Notes under the pieces: generated by a model | Seen by the model: only the letters and a program-made list of their open reading frames with translations | Database searches by the model: none | Told to the model about the DNA's origin: nothing | Position numbers and translations under genes: made by a program | In this document: one piece after another, positions 45,804 through 57,751 of the stretch | Layout: each line of letters starts with the position of its first letter | Position numbering within the stretch: the stretch's first letter is position 1 | NCBI GenBank assembly: GCA_009746045.1 | Contig: RPFO01000448.1 | Coordinates: forward strand, 2,383,509 to 2,447,508 | Length of the DNA: 64,000 nt | Source: Mesostigma viride | Lineage: Eukaryota; Streptophyta; Mesostigmatophyceae; Mesostigmatales; Mesostigmataceae | Reading direction: 5' to 3'

Positions 45804-45955
45804 TACGTGACGCAGTCACGTGTATATTAATGAATGAATGAATGAATGAATGAATGAATGAATGAATGAATGAATGAATGAATGAATGAATGAATGAATG
45901 AATGAATGAATGAATGAATGAATGAATGAATGAATGAATGAATGAATGAATGAAT
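45804..45955 (+). repeat. LINE terminal hairpin followed by (TGAA)n microsatellite
   Basis: TACGTGACGCAGTCACGTGTA (45804-45824) is the hairpin-type LINE end. It is followed by TTAA and then about 31 TGAA units to 45955. This is the tail tetranucleotide expanded. Repeating Ser-Phe-Ile-His frames on the minus strand are by-products. Confidence 0.85.
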
Positions 45956-45956
45956 A

Positions 45957-46026
45957 GTAGCCCAAGCAAGAGAGAGGGAGGAAATGCGGTGTTCAAACTG
46001 GGCTGGGACCACTAGGTCGGCATGCA
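45957..46026 (-). pseudogene. LINE ORF2 C-terminal scrap
   Basis: Minus-strand DLVVPAQFEHRISSLSLAWA matches LEVPALFQHRIHSLSLAWT in the LINE fragment at 57752-58210. Confidence 0.5.
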
Positions 46027-46713
46027 TATACTGTCCATCGAATTAATGCTAAATTCTCATCAATACTGTGGAATGTGGGCCTTCTCGTGCCCCGCGAGGA
46101 AGTACCTGGACATAATGCTGGATGCGGTGCCCAGATGTGCACATCGATCGCATGGCTATGAAAGCCGCTTGGACCGTACAAAAACAGAATTGGCCCATAT
46201 TGTAGTGTGTGTAACAGCACTGTGCGCAGCAGAGAAGTTGGGATGGAAGCATTACCTTGATGGCATATGCGCAGGTGTCGGTGATGCCATGCATCCCAAC
46301 ATACTGGCTGAGAATGCCATTATCCAAGTATGAGGCAGCCAAGGTACTGCGCAAGCGAGGCACGGAACTTTTATTGACCTAGTTCATGTACCCAATCCTG
46401 GAGTCCGGCCTGCCGTCGAAGTTTCCAGCGAACTCAACAGAAGACCATAGTCTGTTCCCAAGTGCTCAAGAATAACCCTCCATTACTGGCTCAGCTGCCT
46501 TTCAAACTTGGCCTGCATTCCTCAAAGCCTGTGCCAAGAAAATATTGTGTTACTTCAGGAGACCAGGCAGCTGCAAGCTATACCCAAAACTCAACTTCCG
46601 TAATCTAGTACATGTACGGTTATGGTTATCATGGCCATTGCCAGAAACATGCTGAACCACCCCTCAAACGACGAAGTGTAAATGACTTCAGCTGAGTAGG
46701 TACCAGGCAGCAT
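46027..46713. other. region downstream of the RMT2-like gene
   Basis: One ATG-started frame of 103 codons (46022-46333, plus strand) has no recognisable motif. Otherwise this is the likely 3' UTR and downstream region of the minus-strand methyltransferase gene. Confidence 0.35.
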
Positions 46714-49700
46714 TCAGGTGGGCGCAGCCGAGCCCATGATGCAGGCAGGCATGTAGTATACGTTGTTGTGGAAGTATCTATTCCTCGTGCCTTCCCAGAT
46801 CTTGTCATCATCTACTTCCACTTCCAAAGGCACAAACATCGTGCTGATGCCAAGAGCTTGCAGAGACTTCTCCACGATTTGGCAATACTGTATGCACATA
46901 CGACAGGCAGTTCACCGTACGCACGCATTGACACGATGCATGAAGAAACAAGAGCAACAGAGATGAGAAAAAGTATATCCTCGTTCACAAGCATTTTCGA
47001 CTGGCACAAATGGCCCTAACAAAAACACATACACACAGCATTTCAGCCTGAATCATTCGTGCACTTCGTACAGGCAGCTAGAAATGCTGTCAAAGGCACG
47101 ACCAATTCCTCACCCCTTCTATAGGTGTCCCCATGCATGCTGAGCACTGACAAGAATCCTAACCAAGGACTACACTGCTGTGCTTATCCACTAAAAGCAC
47201 TATTGTAGTGGGTTGAATCGAGAACTCACCACCCCATGGAAGAAGATGTTGTCTGGAGCGAGGCCGTTGAAGAAAGAATACCTGCAAGCAGAAAGCAAAA
47301 CAATGCCAAGATATTATGATTATTGAATGCACCCTAAAAAAGCCCTTCACCCACATGATATCAAGAGATGTGCCAACATAACATTGAAACCGACCGCCTG
47401 AAGGCAAAATATAATCAGCCACATCTGCAACCCCAAATTACCTGATACTTCAACATTATATTTTGCTCAGAGGACAACACCGTATGAGGACAGCTGTGTC
47501 GTTGTGTCTCCATCTTCTGGGTACCATGATGTCATGTTCCATCTGCCACGCTACTAGGAATTTAATTATGATAAAAATGCTAACAAAAAGCAACAACCTG
47601 CTGTAAAAGTTCAAACACCACAACAGCATGTGAATACTGTGACTAGCGTCAGACAGATAGCCAGCTGCTATCACATGCGGACTTACCTGCCAAATGGCAC
47701 CAGGAGCTCGGGCAGATGTTGATGAAATTGATGCAGGTCCTCGTAGTGCTCCCCGTACGTGTCAAAGAAAATGGCGTTGTACTTGCCAAGCTTGGACAGA
47801 ACGTCTTGCCAGCGGCCAAAGACAATCTTGACGCCTGGCTTCTTATCCCATCCTTGCTCCAGCATTCTCTGGTATACATCGGGATGTGCCTCAACAATCG
47901 TGTGGCTGCGGGGGTGCAGGGTCTGAAAGATCGTGTCGACAATGCCCATGCCGAAGCCCACGTTCAAAACATCAACTGGAGCACCGTCCTCATGCTCACA
48001 CAGATACTCTGCATGTGCCTTCATGAGAGGCTCTTCCCACCTCATCATCACTGCTTCGCCATCCTCATCAATAATCTTGTTGTCACTGTCAAAAACTAGT
48101 TTATGCTGCAAGTAGCGAGCGTTAATTGGCTGGTCCTCACTGGCAGTGGCCCTCAGCCGTCGCTCCGCCGCACCCAGGATGAGTTCAGCTTGGCAGCCCC
48201 ATTCAACCAGCTTATCCACAATGCCCTGCTGACCAGCAGCCACTGCGTACTCGCCTGCACACCGTCCCTTCCGATCAAGGGCATTCCATGGGGCCCCTGA
48301 ACAACTCAGAAGCGAACGGTATGCGCATGAAAAAAAGGAAACGGTGAGGATAATCAATTGGCAATAGAAATCGGCATGAGAAAACGAACACATGCCTGAA
48401 AAGCGAAAGTGAGCATTGCAAATGCATCCCTTTGGACGGGAAGGGTAAAATTTTGCATAGAAAATATTACCAGAACTAGGTGAAACCAAACTCTGCGTTT
48501 TTCTTCCACTGTCTAGCGAGCAGCCACAGCAGCCATGCCACGAGTGGAAGATGAAGGCATACAAATTATTGTGCAGGCATTGCTCCTGTGCATAGGAGAA
48601 TTCTAATATTAGCTTCAACAAAAAATGGAGGCAAACCTACTTCAAACATGCCAAATCGCCGCTTATTAATACCTCACCTGTGACGCTGGGATTCATATGA
48701 TGGAAGCAACCATGTACATCGTTGGAAAGAACACACCTCGATGACACATGCTATACTAGTACTTGAAGCCATGGCCCAGGCTATAACAACGTGAAGTCGC
48801 TGTTGATCGCGTTCTAGAGGACTGACAATAACCACCTTTACCAGCTTCTTCTTGATGCACTTGCTAAGTTGACGTAAGAGGATTATCGACCACTAAGAGC
48901 CTTTCCACATATGGTGACGAATGCGCGCGAAATAGGAGGACTCAGATTGGTCCGGACCGCAGTTCCAGGCTCGAGGTCTAATTAGGCGCGGCGAATAATA
49001 ATAATTAGCGGTGAATAGATCGGGACCTCCTTTCCACAACCAGATCCGATCCGTACCATCCTGGCGCTTTCCCCGCCGGTTTCGACAACTCGACCTACCT
49101 TTCTTGACCCTAATTCTGACTGGAACTGTCCGGAACTGCTTTTTTCGAGTTCCAGGAGTTCCACCCCAGTTCCGGTCGAATTAGCGGTCGCGTCCAATGA
49201 GCGGTCTAATTGGACGGTCAAACGTGGAAACCTCTAGTTCCGGAATCGACTGAATTAGGACCCTAACCCCCCGAAGCTAACGAATGTTTAAAGGGCCTAA
49301 TACCAAGACACTTGGAGATAGATAAATAATCGTACGAAAATCCGTGAGCGGAACAGAATTCTGTACAGCACCGAACGAAACTCGAGGATGTCGAGTTTCT
49401 ACAACCAAGCTATGATGAGTTAAAGGGAACTGCGTTACTACCTAAACATGCATTAAACATTATTTCAACGCAAACAAACCTGATTCCAGCAGCAGAGCTA
49501 CTATATCCTCGGATCCGGCGGCGGCGGCCACCTGCAAGGAAAGCAAACAATTTGACAAAATCATACTGATGGTAACCAATGTGATATTTTGAAACAGGAG
49601 CCCGATGTTGAGACTGCAATAGTACTTGCTGAGATTTCTGACGTCGGGATGTATCAGAATCACCAAAGGACACGGGATCGCCTCGTGAGGCGAGTAATGA

Positions 49701-49863
49701 GCTCACTAACCATGAGGGGACTAGTTCCGTGGTCTTCTTCTTGGTATCCAGCGGATGCTCCACGACGCAGTAATGCTCGAACCTCTTCAATGTCGCCATC
49801 CTTGGCAGCGTGCAAAAGCAAGTGGCCCAGCTCGTCGTCGCTTTGATCGACAGCCGAACTCAT
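46714..49863 (-). CDS. ankyrin-repeat / arginine N-methyltransferase 2 (RMT2) family protein, 5 exons
   Basis: Exons on the minus strand: 49863-49711, 49531-49480, 48296-47687, 47281-47230 and 46887-46714. All junctions are GT-AG (donors GTTAGT, GTTTGT, GTAAGT, GTGAGT; acceptors TTGCAG, TTCAG, TTGCAG, ACAG) and the phases match, giving 346 residues. The N-terminus (MSSAVDQSDDELGHLLLHAAK) has two to three ankyrin-type repeats to about residue 95 (LLLHAAKDGDIEEVRALL, AAAAGSEDIVALLLESG, EYAVAAGQQGIVDKLVEWG). The C-terminal part is a guanidinoacetate-methyltransferase-like Rossmann fold: SAM motif VLNVGFGMG near 178, TIVEAHPDV after it, FDTYGEHYED near 245, then YSFFNGLAPDN. Yeast Rmt2 of this family methylates the delta nitrogen of an arginine in ribosomal protein L12; plants have orthologues of like size. 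A cytosolic or nuclear protein-arginine methyltransferase role is therefore likely by family; the substrate here is inferred. Confidence 0.92.
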
Positions 49864-52268
49864 TTTCCTCAATAATGAAAATACCATCCAGTCAGCACAT
49901 GGCAAAATTCAAGGTCCTCGTCTCACGTGATCGCTCGTAAAATATGTCCGGACTAGCTAGACTTCGGCTCAGGTACTGTCATTACCGACCTAGCTTTACT
50001 TTTCGGTAAGATGTACGAAATGCGAGGCGAGTGACGACAATTTGATGGAACACACGGGTGTGTGCTGGTTGTGCTGGAAGTGTGCTGCCATCTCGGGCAT
50101 GGCCTTAGAGTCGATGACGATACCGGCGGGACCACGTGTCAGTAATTTGGTGCCTCCGAGTTCCAGGGGGTAGAATGCACCCTGGATCATGTTGTTGTGG
50201 GCAGGCTGTACAGTACAGCTTGCTGTACTGTTTTTCTTGTAGTACAGACTGTTGTGGGCAGGCTGCTGTATCTTACAGTACAGTATAGTATGTACCCAAG
50301 AGCGCCGGGCTGAGGGCGCTCCGTTGGAGGTACCTGGCAGCCCGGCCAGATGCTTGGCCGCATCAAGCCGTGGCAGCGCGGCAAAGCACGGCCTTGAAAA
50401 TATGAGTTGACCCCCGGACCTGCCCCGGACAAAAAATGCGCCGTTTCGGTCTTCATGGGGAAAATGGAAGGCAAACGGAGCAATAATGGCAAGACCTGAT
50501 CTCAAATCGTATTGGCAAGTAGGTATTACTGGATACTTCTGCCAATATATTGCTTGCATGCACCGGCTACGAGGAGGCGCATGAAGACTTATGTGGCGGG
50601 GATCCCTCGGCGTACCTCGCCGACAACTATGCAAACAGCTATCGCACAAAGCAGACGACCTCGAACCTACCCGTGTCACTTTTGATGTGACATTCAAAGA
50701 AGAACTGGCGCTTGCGCTCAGCAATGTAGAACGCCTTTCAAATGGAGGCTTCTGACCATGTTTTTCTCCGCGAAATGTGGATGTCTTGAACCTTCATGCT
50801 AATCTTCATGGATGGGGAAGTCCTGACAGAGGGGGCCGTGCAGCTATGGACACCTTTTGATACGTCGCTATCATTCTATAGGCTTGGCGGACCCAACCTA
50901 CTAGACAAATGGGGGTTTCCCCAAGCGTATTCTACCATAGCCGGGCATATACTGTCAACGGAGCCAACTGCATGATACCTTGTGCCTTGCTACGTGGCAG
51001 GCTTCGAAGAATTTTTCAGGCGCGTGGTGGAGCGCCGCTGTTTATCATCTTCATGCTGGGGATGCTCTGAAAATGCAAGGCTCGTGCTGTTGTTGCCGGT
51101 GGAGGACAAAGGTCAAAAAATCGTCAAGTATTTGTCGTCCAATTGGCACCCTGCGCACGCCACATCCACATACATGCCAATCGCCCGAGTTGAAACCGGT
51201 TCTTGCCCTATCACATCAACGCACCAGCTAACCTCGATGCTAGATGATGGGCTGCAATTCGGCATGACCTCGACCCGGACTTGGGTGATGGCGTGGCAGC
51301 GTTCCTGGGCAATGATCGTTTACCTACAGCACGGGCAGGGAGCGCTCGCAAGCTAGTAGAAGCCCCAAGTCACCGTCCTTCAATTTAGAACCGTCTGTTA
51401 GTAGTAGCTAGAATCAGGCGTCACCGTCAGCATCCCTTTCAGCAGCAACAGGAGCCTCATTCCCAAAGGGTTCATAGTTTGCTCCTGTCGCCACCATAAC
51501 GTACCATCTGGAAAAAACTTTTCTTTAGGAGAAGGGTTTATCATTGATTGAACCTAGGGGACAGTACTGCCCTCGTGCCCAGGAAATTGATGGACAGGCC
51601 GGTAGGGGCCGGCACTGATCCATCACGACCTGATGAATGTGGCCCACGGAATCCACCGGCCCCTCTGGGTGCAAGGGAGGGCCCAGGGACGCCTGTTGCG
51701 GATGCCAGGGAACCGCAACGTGCTTCCTTGCCCACGGAGATGCTGGTGCGCGTGCCGTGTTCAGACTGCCTCTGCTTGCGAACGATTGTGCACGGTGGGT
51801 GGATCTCTCCAGCTGCAAGCATGTGATAGTTATCCTTGGGGCATGCTGCAGTATGCTGGACATGCTGCAATATGCTGCAGTATGCTGCGACATGCTGCGA
51901 CATGCTGCGACATGCTGCGACATGCTGCGACATGCTGCGACATGCTGCGACATGCTGTGATGTGGATGAGACGCACAATGCCCACGGGCTCGCCAGAACA
52001 ATTCATCCCGCACAATCATTCATGAGACATGCAGGCTGTTGTGCCTGGGCTGCTTTTGTGAGATTGGAATGACCAGGCGCTGCGTCTTTTCAGCTTTGAT
52101 GCCTTTGCGCGACCATGGTTAGAGTAGATTATTATATCATGATCCAAATTGGCCAGGCCCACTACTCGGAACACCTGTTTCGCTGTTGCGTCCCTTTCTC
52201 TTCTCGCAACTCATGCCATCCCACGACATCCGCACGCGTGCATCTGCATCCGTTGGACGTCACGAACC
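49864..52268. other. intergenic region with small repeats
   Basis: Divergent promoter space between the methyltransferase gene (left) and the large low-complexity gene (right). A palindromic TGTACAGTACAG/CTGTACTG cluster lies at about 50190-50290, and a 10-bp minisatellite at 51863-51957. No supported coding exon; open frames at 50.0-50.7 and 51.5-52.0 kb lack motifs. Confidence 0.45.
51863..51957. repeat. 10-bp minisatellite, CATGCTGCGA
   Basis: About nine tandem CATGCTGCGA units preceded by related CATGCTGCAATATG units from about 51840. Apparent frames in it are repeat artefacts. Confidence 0.9.
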
Positions 52269-55200
52269 ATGTCTCATGCAGCCAAAGAGGTCAAGCCTGC
52301 GCCCACGCTCCCCCCTGCAGCGCCCTGCCCGCCAGACCCCTCCACGCGGCCCTTCCCCGGGGAAAACCATCCCTCGTCGTCCACCCTGCCAGCGAACGGC
52401 TCGCCCGCCCAGCGGGCGCCACCACCGCATACGCCGCCCTCCCTACGGTGGAATTTGCGCGAGTTCTCCCATCTAGTTCGCATGGAGGTGCATGAGGACC
52501 GGATGGTGACCGCAGCCCTCAAGAAGTCTTCTGCTGGGCCTGGTACTGTGCTGGTCACAGCCAGCCCAAGTGCTGTAACGAGAAGAGGGGACCACCCTGC
52601 CCAGGGAGGGGCCCGCGAGGAGGCAGGTGGAGATGCCAGCAGTAGCTTGCTTGTGAATGGTGACCAAGACCCAGGGAGCTCGGGGGAGTTGGCTGCGCGT
52701 GGGAGCAAGGAGAACACTGGGCACAATTCGGGGCCGGGGTCGCCGGGGCAGGGGCTAGGTGCGTGGGGTGGCAAGGGTGAAGGTGGCAGGGGCCCAGGTG
52801 GGACCTGTGATCAGGGGGGGGATGCGGGTGATTACGGAGGGCGGGGGGCGGCCGAGAGGCGGGGGGTCGCTGCAGATTCTCTCGTGACTTCCGCTGGGAA
52901 TCTGCGCATATCCACATATGGCGGCGACCACAAACACGAGGTTACTGGCGCACAAGGCGGCAAGGATGTGCGTTTAAGCGTGGAGTGCGGGCAGGCACAC
53001 GGCCAGTCCTCACCGGGTGCTCTCATCAACGACGTGGAAGGGGCATTAAATTCACTGGGGGCCAAGGGGGCTGCTGATGGGGAGGCGCATGCCAGGTCAC
53101 CGGGTGCCCCCCTCTCTCCTCGCTTTCATGTATTGATTGAAGAGATAAAGGCGGTCGCGTATGTGGGACCACCATCGTCCGCGCCGACAGATGGCAGCAG
53201 TGGGGGCGGGGCGGGGCCTGCCCCCGGCCGTGCCTGTAGCCGCCGTATATTTGGGTACGTGATGCGCTAGATTTGGGTACGCGATGCGCTATATTTGGGT
53301 ACGTAATGATGTATGCCATTGGTTGAGAACTTGGTGGAGGATTTAATTTATTTTCTTTTTCAAAACACTTTCGATTACCCCAAGGAATTGTATAGCTGGG
53401 TACGTGATGGTATATTCTGATCAGGCACTCCGCAAAGGTGAAACGGGATATAGCTGGGTACGTGATATAGCTGGGATATAGCTGGGTACGTGATATAGCT
53501 GTGATATAGCTGGGTACGTGATATCTACGTGCTGGTATATATTCATACTACAAATGTATAGGTACATTTTCTGGCCTGCGCTGGTTGTCTCCTTGATACT
53601 TGTGCACATCATTTGGCGTACTTGCATACACCAAAACCAAAGATATATCTGGTACATGGCTCCGCGTACCTGGGTGCGTGATGTTGCATGCTAAATGGGC
53701 ACGTACAGCCACACACGAGGGCCTGCCAATGTCTTCTCATTTCCGGGCATGCCTTGGTACATCCTTTTCAACACATAGATGGTAGCATATTTTCCTGCTT
53801 CAGAATATGAACCATGACGACCTCTGCTTCCCTGAACATGTGTGTAATACTAACACATGTACCATATGAAGAAGCATATGAGGAAGATGTACGCGAGCTT
53901 ACTGTATGACACGACGGCGGCTCTGGAATTTGATCTCTCTACGAATGCCGTGCCGCGCTGTCAAATGCCACGCCTCGCCACGCCTCGCTGCTGTGCATGA
54001 CCCACACCGGCACAACGCACTCAACTTGCACGCTATGCTTCCCCCTCCCTCCTCCCCCCCGTTGCCAGGGTGCGCACCGTGCAGGCCATCTGGGAGTTCC
54101 TGCGCGCGTACGCGATCCACCGCAAGCGTGACGGGTGGCAGTGCTGCCTCGACGTCTCCGCGCCGCTGCGCCAACCGCCGCCCGCGTCGCTAGCCCCGCC
54201 ATTACCCAAGGCCGGTCAACATCAGCACCCCCCCCGGGGATTAACCACATCTGCATCGGCACCAGCAGAATCGGCAGCGGCAGTCTCAGGTCCACCCTCG
54301 ACCCTAACCGTGGCCTCCATCGGCACGACGCAGCTGCCAGCAGCCAGCACCCAGCAGGACCCCGGCCGACCACCCTTGTGGCAGGGGCCGGGAGCATCCT
54401 TCCTGCAGGCGCGCATGAGTGCCCCTGCACCAAAGGGACAGGCCGGGGCAGCCTTGGGAAGAAACCCTGCCAGCGGGGTGAACCCCTATACCCGTCCTGT
54501 CACCGCCCGCCTGCCATCCTTCGTATTTACAAGCACCGCTCCCCCATGCCGCCCCTCCCACCCACACAGTTCCAGCCACCAGGGCCCGCGAGTACAGCTG
54601 GCTGTCCCGCCCCCTCCTGCTGGCATGACCGGCCCGGGCCCGCACCTTCCTGCCCCTCCTACCCCAGCTGCTGGTCCGAAAGGCAGCGCCGTGGCTGCTG
54701 CTGCGGTTTTACCAACAGCGGTGGGGGCGTCACCAGCAGCCACCGTGGGGCGATCTTGGGCCAACTCACGCATGCGCAGCCGGGTGGTCACACCGCCACC
54801 GCCATCAGCGGCGGCCGCGGCGGGCCGTTCAAAAGGGACCGCCATTATTGGCCTCCCAAAGGGGGCTTCAGGGGGTCCGCTGAATAGGGGCCCCGTCGGC
54901 CAGCTGGCCGCGGCATCCACAGCCCTGTCTCATGGGGCATCTTCGACGGGGTCGCCGGAAGGGGCTCTTGCCGTGTGGGCACCGACGGCAGCCGCTGCTT
55001 CCTGCGGCACGTTGACATGCCGTGAGGGGGTAAAAGACAGCTCACGTGTAGGCAGTGCCGGGGACATCTCGCAGGGGATGGGTGCCGCGGGCGATATCGG
55101 CATGAACGCACCCATGCACGCTAGCGGTACCACGCCTGCATCGATGGCAAACTCGCCAACGAGGACGGCAAATTCGCCCACGAGAGCAACACGCTCACCA

Positions 55201-57549
55201 ACAAGGGCGGTGGGCTCGCCGACACGGGCCAAGGGCCCTGGGGGGCCATCCACTCCGGCCAGCGGAGGGGTGGTCACGCGCGGGCGGGGCGGCAAGGCGG
55301 TGCCCATCCATGCGAACGTGCGAGTGCGTTTGGTGCCAGCGGACAAGCTACGCTTCCTCGAAAGGTCCAGCCATTCCCTGTCGACGCCAGGTGGCGATGC
55401 CGCAGCGCTCACGTTCCAAGGCAACGGGTTGGCCCCGCCAGCTGTACCATCTGTCCCAGGTAATGCAAGCATGGGCTCCTGTCCGGGTGGGAGTGGTTCT
55501 GGGGGTGGTGACGGCGGCGGCGGTTTGGACCGTGCGTGGTCCAGCAACGCGGTGAATATACAGGCAGCCACCCCCACGATGGCATTACCAGGGGTTCCTC
55601 CTGCCATGGCGGGCAACGTGCCAGGGAACAAAAGTGCGGCAGCAGATGAAAACGCGGGCCCTCCGGGGTTGTGCCAAGGTAATTTCGAGCATGACGGCGT
55701 GACGCCCCAGGCAAGCCCAGCGCTACTTTGGATGCAGGCGCAGCGTGCTGCTAGTAACCCGGATGGGTGCCACCATCAAAGGGCAAATGGGCACGACCAA
55801 AGGGCAGGTGTGCATGCGGATTCTGGCCCATGCCACGAGACGGGCACTCATGGTTTGACTGTCGACTCGGCGCGGTTTCGCGAACCAGTGGCCCACGAGA
55901 ATAAAGAACACGCTCAAGTCTTGGCGCTGTCCATGGCGGAGCCGTGGCGTAGTTCTTACCCTCAGGGCGGCATGCCGTCATCATCGGTCACGGCGGCACC
56001 GATGACCTGGCGGAATGGGAGCTTGAAGTCGACGGGCCAGCCAGATGGTACCAGTGCGGATGCCAGTGGCGTGACGGGGGTGTGGGAGGCAGGGGCTTCC
56101 GGCAATCATTTACAATGGAAGGCCGGGGCACAATTGCAGGCCGGGGCACAAGCTGTTGGGGAGTCTGTGAATGGGATGGCAGACCCTGCAGCGGTGATGG
56201 CAGGTAGTGGTGGCATCCCGGTGTTCCGGCGGGCGAGTGTGGAGATGGTCCCCTCCCACGCCAGCTTCTGGTTGTGGGATGAAGAGGGCGGGGGGGGGGC
56301 GCTGAGGGGCACCCAACCGATGGCTCCTGGAGCGGGGGGCATGAACCCTACGGCCTCCTCTGGTGGTGATTTGAACCCTGGCGATGGCTTGAATGGTGGC
56401 AATGGCTTGAATGGTGGCGATGGCTTGAATGGTGGCGATGGCTTGAATGGTGGCAATGGCCTGAATGGTGGCGATGGCTTGAGTGGTGGCGATGGCTTGA
56501 ATGGTGGCCATGACTTGAAAACTGGCAATGGCAGCCCAGGCATGATGGGAACGCCGCCCTTGAGGACACGCAGGGGTAGCCTCCGCGATATTCTTGTCAC
56601 AAGTGCTAGTGGTTCTACTACAAGCCCAGGCCCGCATCAGGTCCTCCACCCTGGCATCTTCCTGTCCCCGCTGGACACCAAGGGGCCCGCGTTCAGCTTC
56701 GACAGCGCCGAGGATGGCTCGTGCGCGTCCTATTTTGGGCTCGGCTCTCCCCCTGTCATGCCGTGGCAGATGCCGCCGATGTCGCCGGCTCCGGTGAACA
56801 CCGGCAGCTCGCCCTGGGTCGCTGGCACTTCGCTGATGGGAGATGGCATGGGCAATGCCAGCGCCAGCAAGGGCTCGATGATGGACATGGTGCTGGCTGG
56901 GTCGGATGGTATGCAGGGTGCGCTTCCCGCAGGCAGTGCGTATGGCTCACAGGCCATGGAAGGTAATGCTGCCGCCGGAACGACCGCGGCGGCTCAGGCC
57001 GTATCAGGGACCCAGGAAGCCATGTCGGCGCCGCCAACGCCCCTTGGTGGCGGTGCGGCAGTGTTGATCCCCGTGCCGCTGTCGTCGACGGCGTCTGTGC
57101 GTCAGCCGACGGTGTGGCGTGAAGAGCGGGCGCTCCTAAAAGTAGGGGGCAGCAGAGGCCATCATACGTACAAGCGAGCGCACAGCAGTTCCCATGGACC
57201 GGTGTTCCATGAGGACAAGTCGGTGGCTGCAGTCACCGACGCCAGCAGCAGCGCGCACAGGGCGAAGCCACAGGCGGCAGACTTGGCGTTCGCGGACATG
57301 TGCACGTTGGATCCGGGCTTTTTTAATGGGGATCCTGCGGCCGCAGGTTCGGAGCTGATGCCACCATCCAAGGCGAGTCGGGTGGACATCACACGACAGA
57401 ACGTGTGGCACCAGACGACGAGGGTGTGTGTCCTCCCGCCGCCCGAGCCCAGGCACAAGGCAGCGGTGCCGGGCAACTTGGTGGAGAGACAACCGCAAAC
57501 GGCGGCATCAGATATGCTACCCCAGTTCGACAGCAGCTGGCAGCAGTAA
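52269..57549 (+). CDS. unrecognised 1488-residue low-complexity protein (2 exons)
   Basis: Exon 1 is 52269-53254 from ATG 52269 (MSHAAKEVKPAP) and exon 2 is 54069-57549. The 814-bp intron is GTACGT...TTGCCAG. The exon lengths (986 and 3481) make one frame of 1489 codons, and the join GG|G codes Gly in phase. Only a few stretches look folded: LRWNLREFSHLVRMEVHEDRM (about 80-100), IFGVRTVQAIWEFLRAYAIH with RKRDGWQCCLDVSAPL after it across the splice (about 325-365), and VPIHANVRVRLVPADKLRFLE near 750. The rest is Gly/Pro/Ala/Ser-rich and probably disordered. There are four SPTR repeats near 690-720 (possible proline-directed kinase sites) and about eight 6-residue GLNGGD/N repeats near 1096-1143. 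Function unknown; conservation of the three folded pieces would be the best clue. A nuclear or scaffold role is only a guess. Confidence 0.75.
53240..53540 (+). repeat. tandemly duplicated splice-donor sequence in the intron
   Basis: The donor context TATATTTGG|GTACGTGATGCGCTA at 53247 is repeated at about 53268-53290 and again at 53289-53310 with small changes. From about 53395 a related GATATAGCTGGGTACGTGATATAGCTGGGAT unit repeats four to five times. Several potential GTACGTGA donors therefore lie in a row. Confidence 0.7.
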
Positions 57550-57559
57550 AAGCTCGGAG

Positions 57560-57751
57560 CATGCAATTGAGTCTCGTGCAAGGAATTGGGAATCATAATC
57601 CGGCCATGATGGGATGAGAATGCTCGATCTCTCTCTTTAGTTCAGTGGCCCTGATATAGAGTTCATTCATTCATTCATTCAATCGCCGGCAAGAGAGTCA
57701 CTGCTCCAGTACAAACTACTCACTTGAGTAGTTATACCTTTCACCCCCTGA
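57560..57751 (+). other. 3' region of the large gene
   Basis: Contains an ATTC tetranucleotide run (about 57661-57682) and no coding frame. Probably 3' UTR and the junction with the next LINE fragment. Confidence 0.4.

Noticed and set aside
45748-46027. Ser-Phe-Ile-His repeat protein
   Set aside because: Translation of the (TGAA)n tract.
46022-46333. 103-codon plus-strand frame
   Set aside because: ATG-started but no motif, no splice context, and adjacent to LINE debris; could not be supported as a gene.
51525-52025. Overlapping frames with Cys-Arg-Ser-Met-Ser-Gln-His repeats
   Set aside because: Translation of the 10-bp minisatellite; no flanking coding signal.
56106-56649. Minus-strand frames with His/Ser/Ala-Ile repeats
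   Set aside because: Shadow of the GLNGGD repeat of the plus-strand gene.
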